Virus record (IMG/VR): IMGVR_UViG_3300044838_000164
Span: 1 to 37,277 of that record
Strand: one strand, 5' to 3'
DNA from: a virus
Length of the DNA: 37,277 bases
Shown here: positions 1 to 7,110 of the stretch, one piece after another
Numbering within the stretch: position 1 is the stretch's first letter
How the letters are laid out: every line of letters begins with the position of its first letter
Program-made: the position numbers and the translations under genes
Notes under the pieces: generated by a model
Databases searched by the model: none
What the model was told of the DNA's origin: nothing
The model's input: only the letters and a program-made list of their open reading frames with translations

Positions 1-621
1 ATGAAAAAAACCAAGCCGAAAAATGTAAATCCCGCCATCCCGGTGCATTGCGCTCACACAGACCTCATGATTCCGAGGGAAATGAAACCAAACCCGTTGA
101 ACCCGAAACGGCACGGGTCGAAGAAGCTTGCCCTCTACGCCAAAATCATCCGGGAAGGCGGCTGGCGCCGCTCCATCGTCGTTTCCAAGCGCTCAGGGCT
201 GATTGTCTCTGGCCACGGTGCCTGGCTCGCCGCGCTCAACGTTCTCAAAGACTACGCGGTTCCGGTCGATCACCAGGACTTTGCCAGCGCCGAAGCTGAA
301 AACGCCGCTATGCTGGCGGACAACTGGCTGGCCGAATCACTGGCTGAATATGATCAGGACCTGAGCGCCGAAGTCGTGGCGGACCTGCGCGCGGCCGGCT
401 TCGACCTGGAGCTCACCGGCATCATCGCCGCGATCGACGACAACGCCTCAGACGAACTCAAGAAAATGAACATCCCGCCGGTGCCGCGCATGGCGTGGGT
501 CTTGATCGGGATCCCGACGGTTCAATTTGGCCGGATCAACGGGTTGGTGGAAAAAATTTCGCGGGTGGAAGGCGTCCGGATCGAAACGGCAGCAAGCAGC
601 AATGGCGAAGAAAACGGATAA
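1..621 (+). CDS. ParB-like nuclease-domain protein
   Basis: The protein has 206 aa. Residues ~25-130 look like the ParB/sulfiredoxin-type N-terminal domain found alone or fused to phage DNA methyltransferases: a PNPLNPKRH segment, a GGWRRSIVVSKRSG strand-turn, then SGHGAWLAA where ParB has its (G)xRRxxAA box. The classic GERR arginines are missing, so CTPase or nuclease activity is uncertain. The rest (ADNWLAESLAEYDQ onward) matches the downstream part of such methylase-linked ParB domains. No methyltransferase domain follows in the same frame. The next gene starts 20 bp before this stop and encodes a methyltransferase-like fold, so the two may act as a split ParB-methyltransferase. The ATG is the first base of the window, so an upstream start cannot be excluded. 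Confidence 0.7.
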   Translation: MKKTKPKNVNPAIPVHCAHTDLMIPREMKPNPLNPKRHGSKKLALYAKIIREGGWRRSIVVSKRSGLIVSGHGAWLAALNVLKDYAVPVDHQDFASAEAENAAMLADNWLAESLAEYDQDLSAEVVADLRAAGFDLELTGIIAAIDDNASDELKKMNIPPVPRMAWVLIGIPTVQFGRINGLVEKISRVEGVRIETAASSNGEENG

Positions 622-1174
622 TCACAATTTGCCGGCAAAGCTGGCGCTGCGCCGGCATTTCCTGCGCACGTTTCACAGCGACGGCGACATCCGGGTTCTG
701 GATTGCTGCCAAGCTTCCGGAAAAATTTGGGGCGAGCTCCGCAAAGAATTTTACTGCCGATATTGGGGCGTCGATGTGAAACCAAAACCCGGGCGACTCA
801 AAATTGATTCTGTCCGGATTCTCGAACAGTGCGGGCTCGAGCAAAACGTGATCGACATCGACACATACGGATCGCCCTGGAAACATTGGTTCGCGCTCCT
901 GCGGAACACGCGCGAACCGCTCACCGTTTTTCTGACAATCGGAATTGGCGGCGGCAATGCGGATCGCGCGCTCCTGGACGCGCTCGGCCTCACTTTCAAA
1001 ACCCTCAAAATTCCAAACGCGATCGGCGCGCGGATCGGCGAGACGGGGGTGGCGGCGTGCATCGCCCGCGCGCGGGATTTTGGATTTGAGATCGCCGATT
1101 GCCGCGAAGCGGCCAACCTGGGGGGGCATGCCCGCTATATCGGCGTCCGCCTTTCGCGACCGGATTCCCGCTGA
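602..1174 (+). CDS. SAM-dependent methyltransferase-like protein
   Basis: The start ATG at 602 (MAKKTDNHN) gives 190 aa and a 20-bp overlap with the ParB-like gene. A longer reading from 527 would run deep inside that gene and is less likely. A Rossmann-like start, RVLDCCQASGKIWGEL, resembles motif I of class I methyltransferases. YWGVDVKP follows where the acidic SAM-ribose-binding strand is expected. DIDTYGSPWKHW resembles the DPxGSP motif IV of TRM1-like enzymes. A glycine-rich TIGIGGGNADRALLDALG segment follows. The substrate is unknown; nucleic acid is likely from the ParB-like partner. Motif I is degenerate, so the protein could be inactive or a binding protein. Confidence 0.55.
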   Translation: MAKKTDNHNLPAKLALRRHFLRTFHSDGDIRVLDCCQASGKIWGELRKEFYCRYWGVDVKPKPGRLKIDSVRILEQCGLEQNVIDIDTYGSPWKHWFALLRNTREPLTVFLTIGIGGGNADRALLDALGLTFKTLKIPNAIGARIGETGVAACIARARDFGFEIADCREAANLGGHARYIGVRLSRPDSR

Positions 1175-1259
1175 AAAATGGTGGGGGAGGGGTGGGGCAC
1201 CTCTCGTTCTCCCTCGTAAAAGGGGGTCAAAAATAAGCAAAAAAAAGCACGTTTTCGTG

Positions 1260-1287
1260 TTGCAAACATACTTCACTGAAGTATCAT
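1260..1287 (+). promoter_or_regulatory. Promoter with palindromic operator
   Basis: A possible -35 box TTGCAA (1260-1265) and -10 box TATCAT (1282-1287) are 16 bp apart. The spacer holds a perfect 17-bp palindrome, ATACTTCACTGAAGTAT (1268-1284), whose core ACTTC-N3-GAAGT ends on the first T of the -10 box. The ATG of the 37-aa gene is 6 nt after the -10, so the transcript may be leaderless. The same arrangement recurs before the HTH gene at 4665. Confidence 0.55.
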
Positions 1288-1293
1288 TGATAT

Positions 1294-1407
1294 ATGAAAA
1301 ACACACACAAAAAAGCTGCGAAAGTAAATTGGGCGGCGGCGGCGAAAAAAGCGTGGATGACGCGAAGAGCGAACGCCCGCAAATCGAGCCGGAAAAACAA
1401 AGCCTAA
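1294..1407 (+). CDS. 37-aa highly basic peptide
   Basis: A short frame of 37 aa begins MKNTHKKAAKVNWAAAAK and ends RKSSRKNKA. About 40% of residues are Lys or Arg and there is no acidic residue. The middle (AAAAKKAWMTRRANAR) could form an amphipathic, nucleic-acid-binding helix. It follows the operator-bearing promoter at 1260-1287, and the structured leader of the next gene begins 4 bp after its stop. A role in binding DNA or RNA is only an inference from charge. It is too short for the frame alone to be convincing; the promoter geometry and composition are the main support. Confidence 0.5.
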   Translation: MKNTHKKAAKVNWAAAAKKAWMTRRANARKSSRKNKA

Positions 1408-1410
1408 TTC

Positions 1411-1509
1411 GTTCCCGATCTGCGCGCGCGCGAACCGCGTGCGCAGCGGGGAGCGATTAAACTCCCGTCCCGCGAATGCGGGATGAACCACAAAAAGGAA
1501 AAGAGTAAA
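1411..1509 (+). promoter_or_regulatory. Structured 5' leader, copy A
   Basis: The stretch from GTTCCCGATCTGCGCGC to the SD-like AAAGGAAAAGAG precedes the ATG at 1510. A 10-bp hairpin pairs 1420-1429 with 1437-1446 (one G-U). The flanking TTCCC (1412-1416) can pair with GGGAG at 1449-1453, but that segment can pair instead with CTCCC at 1462-1466. A further hairpin, TCCCGC-GAAT-GCGGGA (1468-1483), stands before the SD. The same architecture recurs exactly 300 bp downstream. It may be a cis-acting RNA regulator or attenuator; no U-tract terminator is seen. Confidence 0.5.
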
Positions 1510-1704
1510 ATGAAACTATACGCAACACGCAGCGGCAAACCGGCTGAGAAAATCACAATCGGCGGACTCCAAAAACACGTCCGCGAATTTTTCGCGGGCC
1601 TGACCATTCCCGAGGGGATCGAACCCTTCGCCCTTGTCTTATCGGCGGAACCAATCGGGATCGAAGCGGCGCTCGATGAAATCATCCGCCGCAACCGGGA
1701 GTAA
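1510..1704 (+). CDS. 64-aa hypothetical protein between two leaders
   Basis: The ATG at 1510 is chosen because AAAGGAAAAGAGTAA lies just upstream, the same ribosome-binding context as at 1816. The product (MKLYATRSGKPAEKITIGG...) is a small alpha/beta-type protein with an acidic C-terminal helix (AALDEIIRRNRE) and no known domain. It sits between two copies of the same structured leader and just before the DUF932 gene, so both are probably expressed under the same control. No function can be assigned. Confidence 0.6.
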   Translation: MKLYATRSGKPAEKITIGGLQKHVREFFAGLTIPEGIEPFALVLSAEPIGIEAALDEIIRRNRE

Positions 1705-1710
1705 AAAACC

Positions 1711-1815
1711 GTTCCCGATCTGCGCGCGATCCCACAGCGTGCGCAGCGGGGAACGGATTCCCGTTCCTGCCGCCGGATTCACTGGCGGTGAACCAAAAAG
1801 GGAAAGAGTAAAACT
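1711..1815 (+). promoter_or_regulatory. Structured 5' leader, copy B
   Basis: This second copy lies 300 bp after copy A and directly upstream of the DUF932 start at 1816. Hairpin 1 pairs 1720-1728 with 1738-1746. GTTCCC (1711-1716) can pair with GGGAAC (1749-1754), while GGAACGG (1750-1756) can pair instead with CCGTTCC (1761-1767) across an ATTC loop. The last hairpin, GCCGCC/GGCGGT (1769-1789), differs in sequence from copy A but keeps the stem, followed by the shared TGAACCA and an AAAGGGAAAGAGTAAAA ribosome-binding stretch. Confidence 0.5.
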
Positions 1816-2787
1816 ATGGCTCATAACTTAGCCACAAAAAAAGACGGCTCTGCCGCCATTGTCTTTGCCGGGGAAACGCCCTGGCATCGGCTTGGGGTCA
1901 AAGTCGAGAAAGCGTTCGACGCCAAGACGGCGCTCGAACTGGGGGGGCTCGACTTCACCGTCGAGAAAGCAAAGATCGCCTGCGCGGACACTCGCGCGGT
2001 GATTCCTGATCGATTCGCGATCCGGCGCACGGACACAAAGGACGTGCTCGGAATTGTGACCGATTTTTACCAGCCATTGCAGAATCGCGAGGCGTTCGCG
2101 TTCTTCGATGGAGTATTCGGCAAAGACAAAGCGCGCTACGAAGTCGCGGGCGCGCTCGGGAAAGGCGAACGGGTTTGGCTGCTGGCCAAGCTTCCCGGTG
2201 ATTTTTCAATCATCGGCACGGACACACTCGAAAAGTTTCTGCTCCTGACAAACGGGCACGACACCAGCGAGGCGGTCCGGGCGCGCTTCACTCCGATCCG
2301 CGTTGTCTGTCAGAACACGCTCAATGCTGCGCTCTCCGGAGTGCAAAGCGAAGTGCGGGTCCAGCACATCGGCGACGTCAAAGGGAAACTGGAAATCGCG
2401 GGCAAGCTTCTCAAAGCGGCCGGGATTTATTACACGGAAGTCCAGACCGTGTTTCGCGGCTTCGTCCGGAAACAACTCAACGCGAAGGCCGTTCGCGGTT
2501 ACGCGCTCCAGGTCATTGCCGGAGACAATTCCAAGGAAGAGGATCTTTCGCCCATTGGCCGGAAGTCACTCGACCGGATTGTCGATCTTCATGACGGCGG
2601 ACGCGGAAGCAAACTCAAAGGAGTGCGCGGAACCTTGTGGGGGGCATACAACGCAGTCGCGGAGTATGTCGATCACGACGGCGTCAAGAAAAGCGTCGGG
2701 TTCATCGAACACGGTCGCGGACTGGAGTTGAAGCAGCGCGCCTTCAAGGTCGCCTGCGAGCTCGCCACCGGCAAAGGCTCCAACTGA
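1816..2787 (+). CDS. DUF932 phage/plasmid-like protein
   Basis: The 323-aa product has the hallmarks of the DUF932 (TIGR03299, phage/plasmid-like) family: GETPWHRLG at 19-27, an ITDFYQPLQN-type strand (here VTDFYQPLQN) at 81-90, GERVWLLAKLPG at ~117-128, and TPIRVVCQNTLNAAL at ~159-173. The length is normal for the family. These proteins are common in phages and plasmids of many phyla, and their biochemical role is not established. The gene follows structured leader copy B with a good SD (GGGAAAGAG), and its stop is one base before a 56-aa gene that leads into the large ParB-like gene. Confidence 0.9.
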   Translation: MAHNLATKKDGSAAIVFAGETPWHRLGVKVEKAFDAKTALELGGLDFTVEKAKIACADTRAVIPDRFAIRRTDTKDVLGIVTDFYQPLQNREAFAFFDGVFGKDKARYEVAGALGKGERVWLLAKLPGDFSIIGTDTLEKFLLLTNGHDTSEAVRARFTPIRVVCQNTLNAALSGVQSEVRVQHIGDVKGKLEIAGKLLKAAGIYYTEVQTVFRGFVRKQLNAKAVRGYALQVIAGDNSKEEDLSPIGRKSLDRIVDLHDGGRGSKLKGVRGTLWGAYNAVAEYVDHDGVKKSVGFIEHGRGLELKQRAFKVACELATGKGSN

Positions 2788-2788
2788 A

Positions 2789-2959
2789 ATGAAAAAATCA
2801 ATAAGCCTTGCCGAGTTCAAGGAACGCATCGCGCAAATCGTCCATCCCGGCCAGACGGCCGGGGTGGCGGTGAAGGAAACAAATCAAACGGTTGTTCGCA
2901 AGCCTAGCGACCGAGGCTACTACCCGAAAAAAACAAATGAAAGGAACCACAGAAAATGA
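2789..2959 (+). CDS. 56-aa hypothetical protein
   Basis: A short frame (MKKSISLAEFKERIAQIV...) begins one base after the DUF932 stop and ends in an ATGA overlap with the ParB-like gene at 2956, as expected for a coupled gene. The N-terminal half could be one helix. The C-terminal half is basic and rich in Arg, Lys and Asn (SDRGYYPKKTNERNHRK). No domain is recognised. Tight spacing on both sides is the main evidence that it is translated. Confidence 0.6.
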   Translation: MKKSISLAEFKERIAQIVHPGQTAGVAVKETNQTVVRKPSDRGYYPKKTNERNHRK

Positions 2960-4626
2960 GTAAGACAGGAAAACCAGTTCTCGACGCTCTGATCGCGGCG
3001 TCGGAACCGTTAAACGAGGAGGTCATCCGACTTCTGCCGATCAAATTGTTGCGCATCAGCAACGTTCCCGGCCAACGTCATCCCACGGCAAAGGACGTGA
3101 CGGAGTTGGCCGCGTCCATGAAAGCCGGCGGGCAAATCACGCCCGCCATTGTCCGAGAAGATCCAAAGCAGAAAGGAAGCTACGAGATCGCGGCCGGCGC
3201 CAGGCGCTTTGTCGCGGCGCAGTCGTTAGGCTGGAAAACTCTGGCCTGCGTCGTGCGCGAGCTCGACGATGACAACTTCGAATTGAAGTTGCTGGTCGAG
3301 AACCTGCAGCGGTTGGATCCCGATCCCTGCGAGGAAGTGAAGGTGGTCGAGCGCCTGATTAAACGCGGCATCAAATCAACCGCCGAGATCAGCGCCCACG
3401 TGGGCAAGAGCGAACATTGGGCCGAGCGCAGGATAAGGATCCTGCACGTCATCCCAAAGATTCGCGCACTATGGGAGAATGAAGATCACGGCCGCGGCTA
3501 CTACGACAGTCCACAGTTCGCGCACTTCACGCTCGACATGATGGAGTTCATCGGATCGCTGCCGGTGCCGACACAAGAGCAATTGGTCAAGCAAGGCAGC
3601 TATTGGATCACCAATTCAAAAACTCGCAAAGAGTTGGAGCGGCAATTCGATCGCAACCTTCGTTGCCGTCTCGATCAAGCGCCCTTCGATCTCAAGGATC
3701 CAGCGACGTTCGTTGGTGGATGCGGCCCTGGCTGCGCCTGCGATTCATCGAAGCAAGCTAACTTGTTCGACTTCGAAAGTAGCGGCGCGCGGTGTTTGAA
3801 TCCGTCCTGCTTCAAAGCGCGGACCGCCAAAGCGCAAAGCGCGCAACTGGAAAAGATCGAGAAAGAACACGGCAAAAAATTGCCGGTCGTAAGTAAGGAT
3901 CCATCCGGAGAGATCGAGCTAAGCGACAAACGTCGCATCCATCCGACCTGGGAACGCGACATCACGCCGAAGCCGACAAAGCAGAACACGATCAAGGCGA
4001 TCGTGCTGAAAGACGGCAAGTTCGATGTTGGCTACGTGCCGAAAGCTATAGCCGCCCGCGTCCCTGCCGGCGGCTCGGTTGAGGACAAATCAAAAAGCAA
4101 ATCGCTCACCGAGAAGAAATCGGCGCTACAAGCGCGCCGGTGGAATCTGGTGCACGGCGAATTGCTCAAGGCGCTCGACGCATCCGCGCACAAGGATTGC
4201 ATCGAGACGGTTGAAGATGTCGTTGCGATCTTCGGCCTGTCTTACATGGCCTACTACACAGACAGCACGCGATGCTGGCGCGAACTCGACGAACGGAAAA
4301 GAAAAGGCTTTCCGGTGAGCGAGTATGAAACCGATCCAACGTTTCATCGCCTGCACAAAAAGGGAAAAGGATTCGACAAGGATCGACGCGCCGCACTCTG
4401 GAACGGATTGAAGCCGGTGTTCAAACGCGTAATGTCCGGTTGGTATCGGGTCGGGGATATTCACAAAGCGGTGCCGGCCATGCGGCGGGTGGCGAAGTTA
4501 ATCAGCTTCCCGATCGACGAGCGCAAGCGCGCGGCCGATCTCACGATCAAAGTTCCCAAGACCTGGGGAAGCGGGCTCGACGCGCACACGCTCGAACCGA
4601 TCAAAATCAGAAGAAAAAAGTCTTGA
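2956..4626 (+). CDS. ParB/RepB/Spo0J-family protein with Cys cluster
   Basis: The 556-aa product has an N-terminal ParB domain (~25-120): LLPIKLLRIS, a GARR box at 81-84 (GERR in chromosomal ParB) and VENLQR at 114-119. A KorB-like helix-turn-helix region (~130-175, including AEISAHVGKSEHWAERRIRIL) follows. Residues 256-285 carry a Cys pattern, CGPGCAC...LFDF...CLNPSCF, seen in phage and plasmid ParB-like proteins and probably binding zinc. The C-terminal ~270 aa are Lys-rich and unassigned. No ParA ATPase is adjacent, so a role in replication or gene control is as likely as partition. It overlaps the 56-aa gene by 4 bp. Confidence 0.85.
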   Translation: MSKTGKPVLDALIAASEPLNEEVIRLLPIKLLRISNVPGQRHPTAKDVTELAASMKAGGQITPAIVREDPKQKGSYEIAAGARRFVAAQSLGWKTLACVVRELDDDNFELKLLVENLQRLDPDPCEEVKVVERLIKRGIKSTAEISAHVGKSEHWAERRIRILHVIPKIRALWENEDHGRGYYDSPQFAHFTLDMMEFIGSLPVPTQEQLVKQGSYWITNSKTRKELERQFDRNLRCRLDQAPFDLKDPATFVGGCGPGCACDSSKQANLFDFESSGARCLNPSCFKARTAKAQSAQLEKIEKEHGKKLPVVSKDPSGEIELSDKRRIHPTWERDITPKPTKQNTIKAIVLKDGKFDVGYVPKAIAARVPAGGSVEDKSKSKSLTEKKSALQARRWNLVHGELLKALDASAHKDCIETVEDVVAIFGLSYMAYYTDSTRCWRELDERKRKGFPVSEYETDPTFHRLHKKGKGFDKDRRAALWNGLKPVFKRVMSGWYRVGDIHKAVPAMRRVAKLISFPIDERKRAADLTIKVPKTWGSGLDAHTLEPIKIRRKKS

Positions 4627-4652
4627 AATTTGAAACTTCAACGAAGTATCTT
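4623..4652 (+). promoter_or_regulatory. Promoter with ACTTC-N3-GAAGT operator
   Basis: TTGAAA (4623-4628) and TATCTT (4647-4652) form a -35/-10 pair with an 18-bp spacer. The palindrome ACTTCAACGAAGT (4635-4647) fills the spacer and ends on the first T of the -10 box, as at 1270-1282. The HTH gene begins 12 nt after the -10. This fits autoregulation by that HTH protein (inference). Confidence 0.55.
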
Positions 4653-4664
4653 TCTGATTGAACC

Positions 4665-5054
4665 ATGAACATATCCGCTGACCTGAAAGTCTGGAGAAAC
4701 GTCGACGATTCGAACAATGGTCGCGGCGACTTCACTCAACGGGAGGCCGCCCAGCACCTGGGCGTGCCTTTCAAGACCTACGTGAATTGGGAACAAGGCA
4801 CGCGTGGTCCGAGTGAGCTCGCACTCCAAACGATCAGGCAGCGGATGGCTTCTAAACCGGGGGGGCGGCTGGCCACGCTTCAACGAAAGAGTAAACAAAC
4901 GCCAAAGCGCCCCGGGCCTACACCCAGGCGCATCGAACCACCAACGCGGGCCAGCAACCAAAGAGTAAATGAAAAAACAAAACGAAAGTCCCGATCAATT
5001 CGTTCCCCTCAGACCGCGCGATCTCATCGGCCCCGCCCGAAAGGTCGGCGCTAA
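4665..5054 (+). CDS. Cro/Xre-type helix-turn-helix regulator
   Basis: The 129-aa product has one helix-turn-helix at ~23-50: FTQREAAQHLGVPFKTYVNW followed by EQGTRGPS, the typical Xre pattern of scaffold helix, recognition helix and W-E-x-G-x-R-x-P turn. The C-terminal ~60 aa are very basic, with Pro and Ser (KRKSRSIRSPQTARSHRPRPK), and may be disordered or add nonspecific DNA binding. The last 86 bp overlap the AAA+ gene in another frame, so the tail is under double coding constraint. An operator-like palindrome overlaps its promoter. It is a likely phage repressor or early regulator; the target is inferred. Confidence 0.7.
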   Translation: MNISADLKVWRNVDDSNNGRGDFTQREAAQHLGVPFKTYVNWEQGTRGPSELALQTIRQRMASKPGGRLATLQRKSKQTPKRPGPTPRRIEPPTRASNQRVNEKTKRKSRSIRSPQTARSHRPRPKGRR

Positions 5055-5727
5055 ACTATTCGCGCGCGCTCGCGCTCTGCACGCGGCCTCCAGCCGGTCC
5101 GGAGTCTTAATATGGCCAGGCGCCCCACGAAACTGGAAGCTGTTGCTTTACGGTTCGCCCGGCTCTGGCAAAACGTCGATCGTCCGGATGATCCTGCCGG
5201 TGTTGGGATCCGGCTTCGACGTTGAGAAAGTAAACGGCCGTAACGTCTCGACGGATCTTGTCCGGGAATGGCAGCGCAACGCTTGCTTCCGGTCGCTCTT
5301 CGGCGGCTGGAAAATCAAGCACATCGAAGAAGTCGATCTTGTGCCGCAAGTCGCACAAGATTTAATGCTGACCTTTCTCGATGATCTTCCGGACCGAAAC
5401 GCGATCATCTGCACAAGCAACTTGTCGCTCGAAACACTGACCGAACGATTTCAGACTCGCTTCGAGCTAGTGCGCGTGAACGGGCCAAAGGATCTCGAGC
5501 TCGCAGCCTGGTTGCTGAAACGCTGGAAGATCCCGCAACCGATTTGCGATTTCATCGCCCTGGGCGCGTGCGGCAACGTGCGCCAGGCGCTGCTCGACGC
5601 GACCAGCTTTCAGACACTCGGACATTTCGACGAACGGCCCAAGCCGCCGATTGTATCGAAGGATCCAGCGGCAACTGCGCGCGCACTCAAAGCATGGGAT
5701 ACGATGCGAGGAAAGGGGGCAGCATGA
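4969..5727 (+). CDS. AAA+ ATPase, clamp-loader/DnaC-like
   Basis: The 252-aa product has Walker A GSPGSGKT at 62-69, a degenerate Walker B KIKHIEEVDLV at ~115-125 (E-E-V-D), and a sensor-1-like strand IICTSN at 146-151 with TERFQTRFELV after it. The C-terminal region (WKIPQPICDFIALGACGNVRQALLDA) resembles the lid helices of clamp-loader or Holliday-junction AAA+ proteins. It probably acts on phage DNA during replication or recombination. The ATG follows an ACCAAAGAGTAA stretch like those before 1510 and 1816. It overlaps the HTH gene by 86 bp and ends in an ATGA overlap with the next gene. Confidence 0.8.
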   Translation: MKKQNESPDQFVPLRPRDLIGPARKVGAKLFARARALHAASSRSGVLIWPGAPRNWKLLLYGSPGSGKTSIVRMILPVLGSGFDVEKVNGRNVSTDLVREWQRNACFRSLFGGWKIKHIEEVDLVPQVAQDLMLTFLDDLPDRNAIICTSNLSLETLTERFQTRFELVRVNGPKDLELAAWLLKRWKIPQPICDFIALGACGNVRQALLDATSFQTLGHFDERPKPPIVSKDPAATARALKAWDTMRGKGAA

Positions 5728-5936
5728 AGATCATCTTAAACGAAGAAGTCCGAACTTTACTGAAAGAGCTCGATGACGTGATGCAGAAGTTTCATGCAGC
5801 CACAGCGGTTCTCGCCGACAGAACCACGCCACTGCCAACCGCGATCGATATTGGTGCGGAGCGCGAATCGATTCGCACTCACATCGTGGGTATCGCTTGG
5901 CGTCTAAACAAAGCATCTACCGGGAGAAAAGAATGA
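5724..5936 (+). CDS. 70-aa hypothetical helical protein
   Basis: It starts in an ATGA overlap with the AAA+ gene, with GAAAGGGGGCAGC upstream as SD, and ends in an ATGA overlap with the radical SAM gene. The protein (MKIILNEEVRTLLKELDD...) is mostly helical and acidic in its first half, with a short basic end. No domain is recognised. Its place between an ATPase and a radical SAM enzyme suggests a small subunit or adaptor, without further proof. Confidence 0.7.
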   Translation: MKIILNEEVRTLLKELDDVMQKFHAATAVLADRTTPLPTAIDIGAERESIRTHIVGIAWRLNKASTGRKE

Positions 5937-6898
5937 ACGAGCGCGCGACCATGAACAAAAAACCGGTCTATGAAGTGCCGGCAAAATCGGTCATCAATTT
6001 CGAATCCGGATTTGGGCACAAGCTTCTTTGCGACGGCCTGACTTTTTCGACTGGAAGCGCGTGCGCTTACTCATGCGCGTTCTGTTACGTCCCCGATCTC
6101 ATGCGGAAATCTCCGCACCTAAAAGGGATCCAGGAGCGGCACGAAAAAGTTGTGATCCGCCGGCGTGGCGCCATTGCCGCGATGCTCGCGCAGTTGGTCG
6201 ATCGCTTCGGCCGGCCGAAGTTCAAAGACCCGAACGACCGGCGGGTGATCTATTCATCGCCCCTGGTCGATATCGCCGCCAACATGGATTTGGTTCGCGA
6301 GACAATCGAAGCGTGCAACACGATCCTCGAGCTCACCCATTGGCAGGTTCGGTTGCTTTCGAAATCAAACTTGCTGCCGAAGATCGCGGAAGGGATCGAA
6401 TCAAAATATCACGATCGGTTGATCTTTGGCGTTTCAACCGGAACGCTCGACGACAATCTCGCGCGCTCGTTTGAGCAAGGCTGTCCGTTTCCATCAAAGC
6501 GGATCGCGTCGCTGCACTGGTTGCAGGATCACGGCTTCCGGACTTTCGGAATGATTTGCCCGAGCCTGCCGCAGAAAGACTATTTCAAATTTGCGGTTGA
6601 AATGCACGCGGCGATCCGCGCGGAGAAATGCGAGCACGTATGGGCGGAAGTGATCAACGTCCGCGGCGATTCAATGACCCGCACCGTCGCGGGCCTGCGC
6701 GCCGGCGGATTCACTTTCGAAGCGGATGCGCTCGAACGCGTGCGTGATCAAACATTGTGGGAGCAATACGCGCGCGACACCTTCTACGCTCACGCTGAGA
6801 TTTATCCGCCGGGCAAGCTGCGCTTTCTTCAGTATGTGAACGCCAAGACCCGCGCGCGGTGGGAAAAAGAGCGCTCCCTCGGGGCAATTCTGCTCTAA
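5933..6898 (+). CDS. Radical SAM protein, spore photoproduct lyase-like
   Basis: The start at 5933 (MNERATMNKK) has GGGAG upstream and an ATGA overlap, so it is preferred over an upstream ATG at 5897. The product has 321 aa. CAYSCAFC at 44-51 is the CxxxCxxC motif that holds the 4Fe-4S cluster and SAM. The preceding INFESGFGHKLLCDGLTFS and the later VIYSSPLVDIAANMDLVRET and LLSKSNLL match the SPL/Rv2578c branch of radical SAM proteins. Spore photoproduct lyase itself repairs DNA photolesions; phage relatives are uncharacterised, so repair or DNA/tRNA modification are both possible. Weight is placed on the fold, not the reaction. Confidence 0.85.
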   Translation: MNERATMNKKPVYEVPAKSVINFESGFGHKLLCDGLTFSTGSACAYSCAFCYVPDLMRKSPHLKGIQERHEKVVIRRRGAIAAMLAQLVDRFGRPKFKDPNDRRVIYSSPLVDIAANMDLVRETIEACNTILELTHWQVRLLSKSNLLPKIAEGIESKYHDRLIFGVSTGTLDDNLARSFEQGCPFPSKRIASLHWLQDHGFRTFGMICPSLPQKDYFKFAVEMHAAIRAEKCEHVWAEVINVRGDSMTRTVAGLRAGGFTFEADALERVRDQTLWEQYARDTFYAHAEIYPPGKLRFLQYVNAKTRARWEKERSLGAILL

Positions 6899-7110
6899 AA
6901 AACGCGCCGCTCCAATCCCGCCTCTTCCCATTCGCGGCCTTCCAAAAAGACGCGATTCCGGGCATTTTAAGCGGTTTTCCGGGGCATTTTTTCGCCAAAA
7001 ATCCCGATCAATTCGAATTTCCGGCCTTTCCCTCTTCCAGATCGCCCAAACAAAACGCTTCCACGGGCACCCTACGCGCTTCCATCGGGCTGACTTCCGA
7101 TCAATCCCGC
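6899..7110 (+). other. Non-coding gap before terminase, with direct repeat
   Basis: The 212 bp between the radical SAM stop and the terminase start hold no convincing gene, although the terminase frame is open upstream. Two copies of a 13-14-bp repeat, TTCCGGGCATTTT (6956-6968) and TTCCGGGGCATTTT (6977-6990), are spaced 21 bp apart, about two helical turns. In lambda-type phages this position next to the small terminase holds cos or terminase-binding sites; that role is inferred. Confidence 0.35.

Noticed and set aside
536-1306. Long minus-strand open frame (256 aa) over the first two genes
   Set aside because: It is antisense to two genes with recognisable domains, and its composition (Arg/Pro/Ala-rich, no domain) is that of a GC-rich shadow frame.
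6859-7110. Upstream extension of the small terminase (84 aa more)
   Set aside because: The extension has no domain character, overlaps the radical SAM end, and covers a phased DNA repeat; the ATG at 7111 is more likely.
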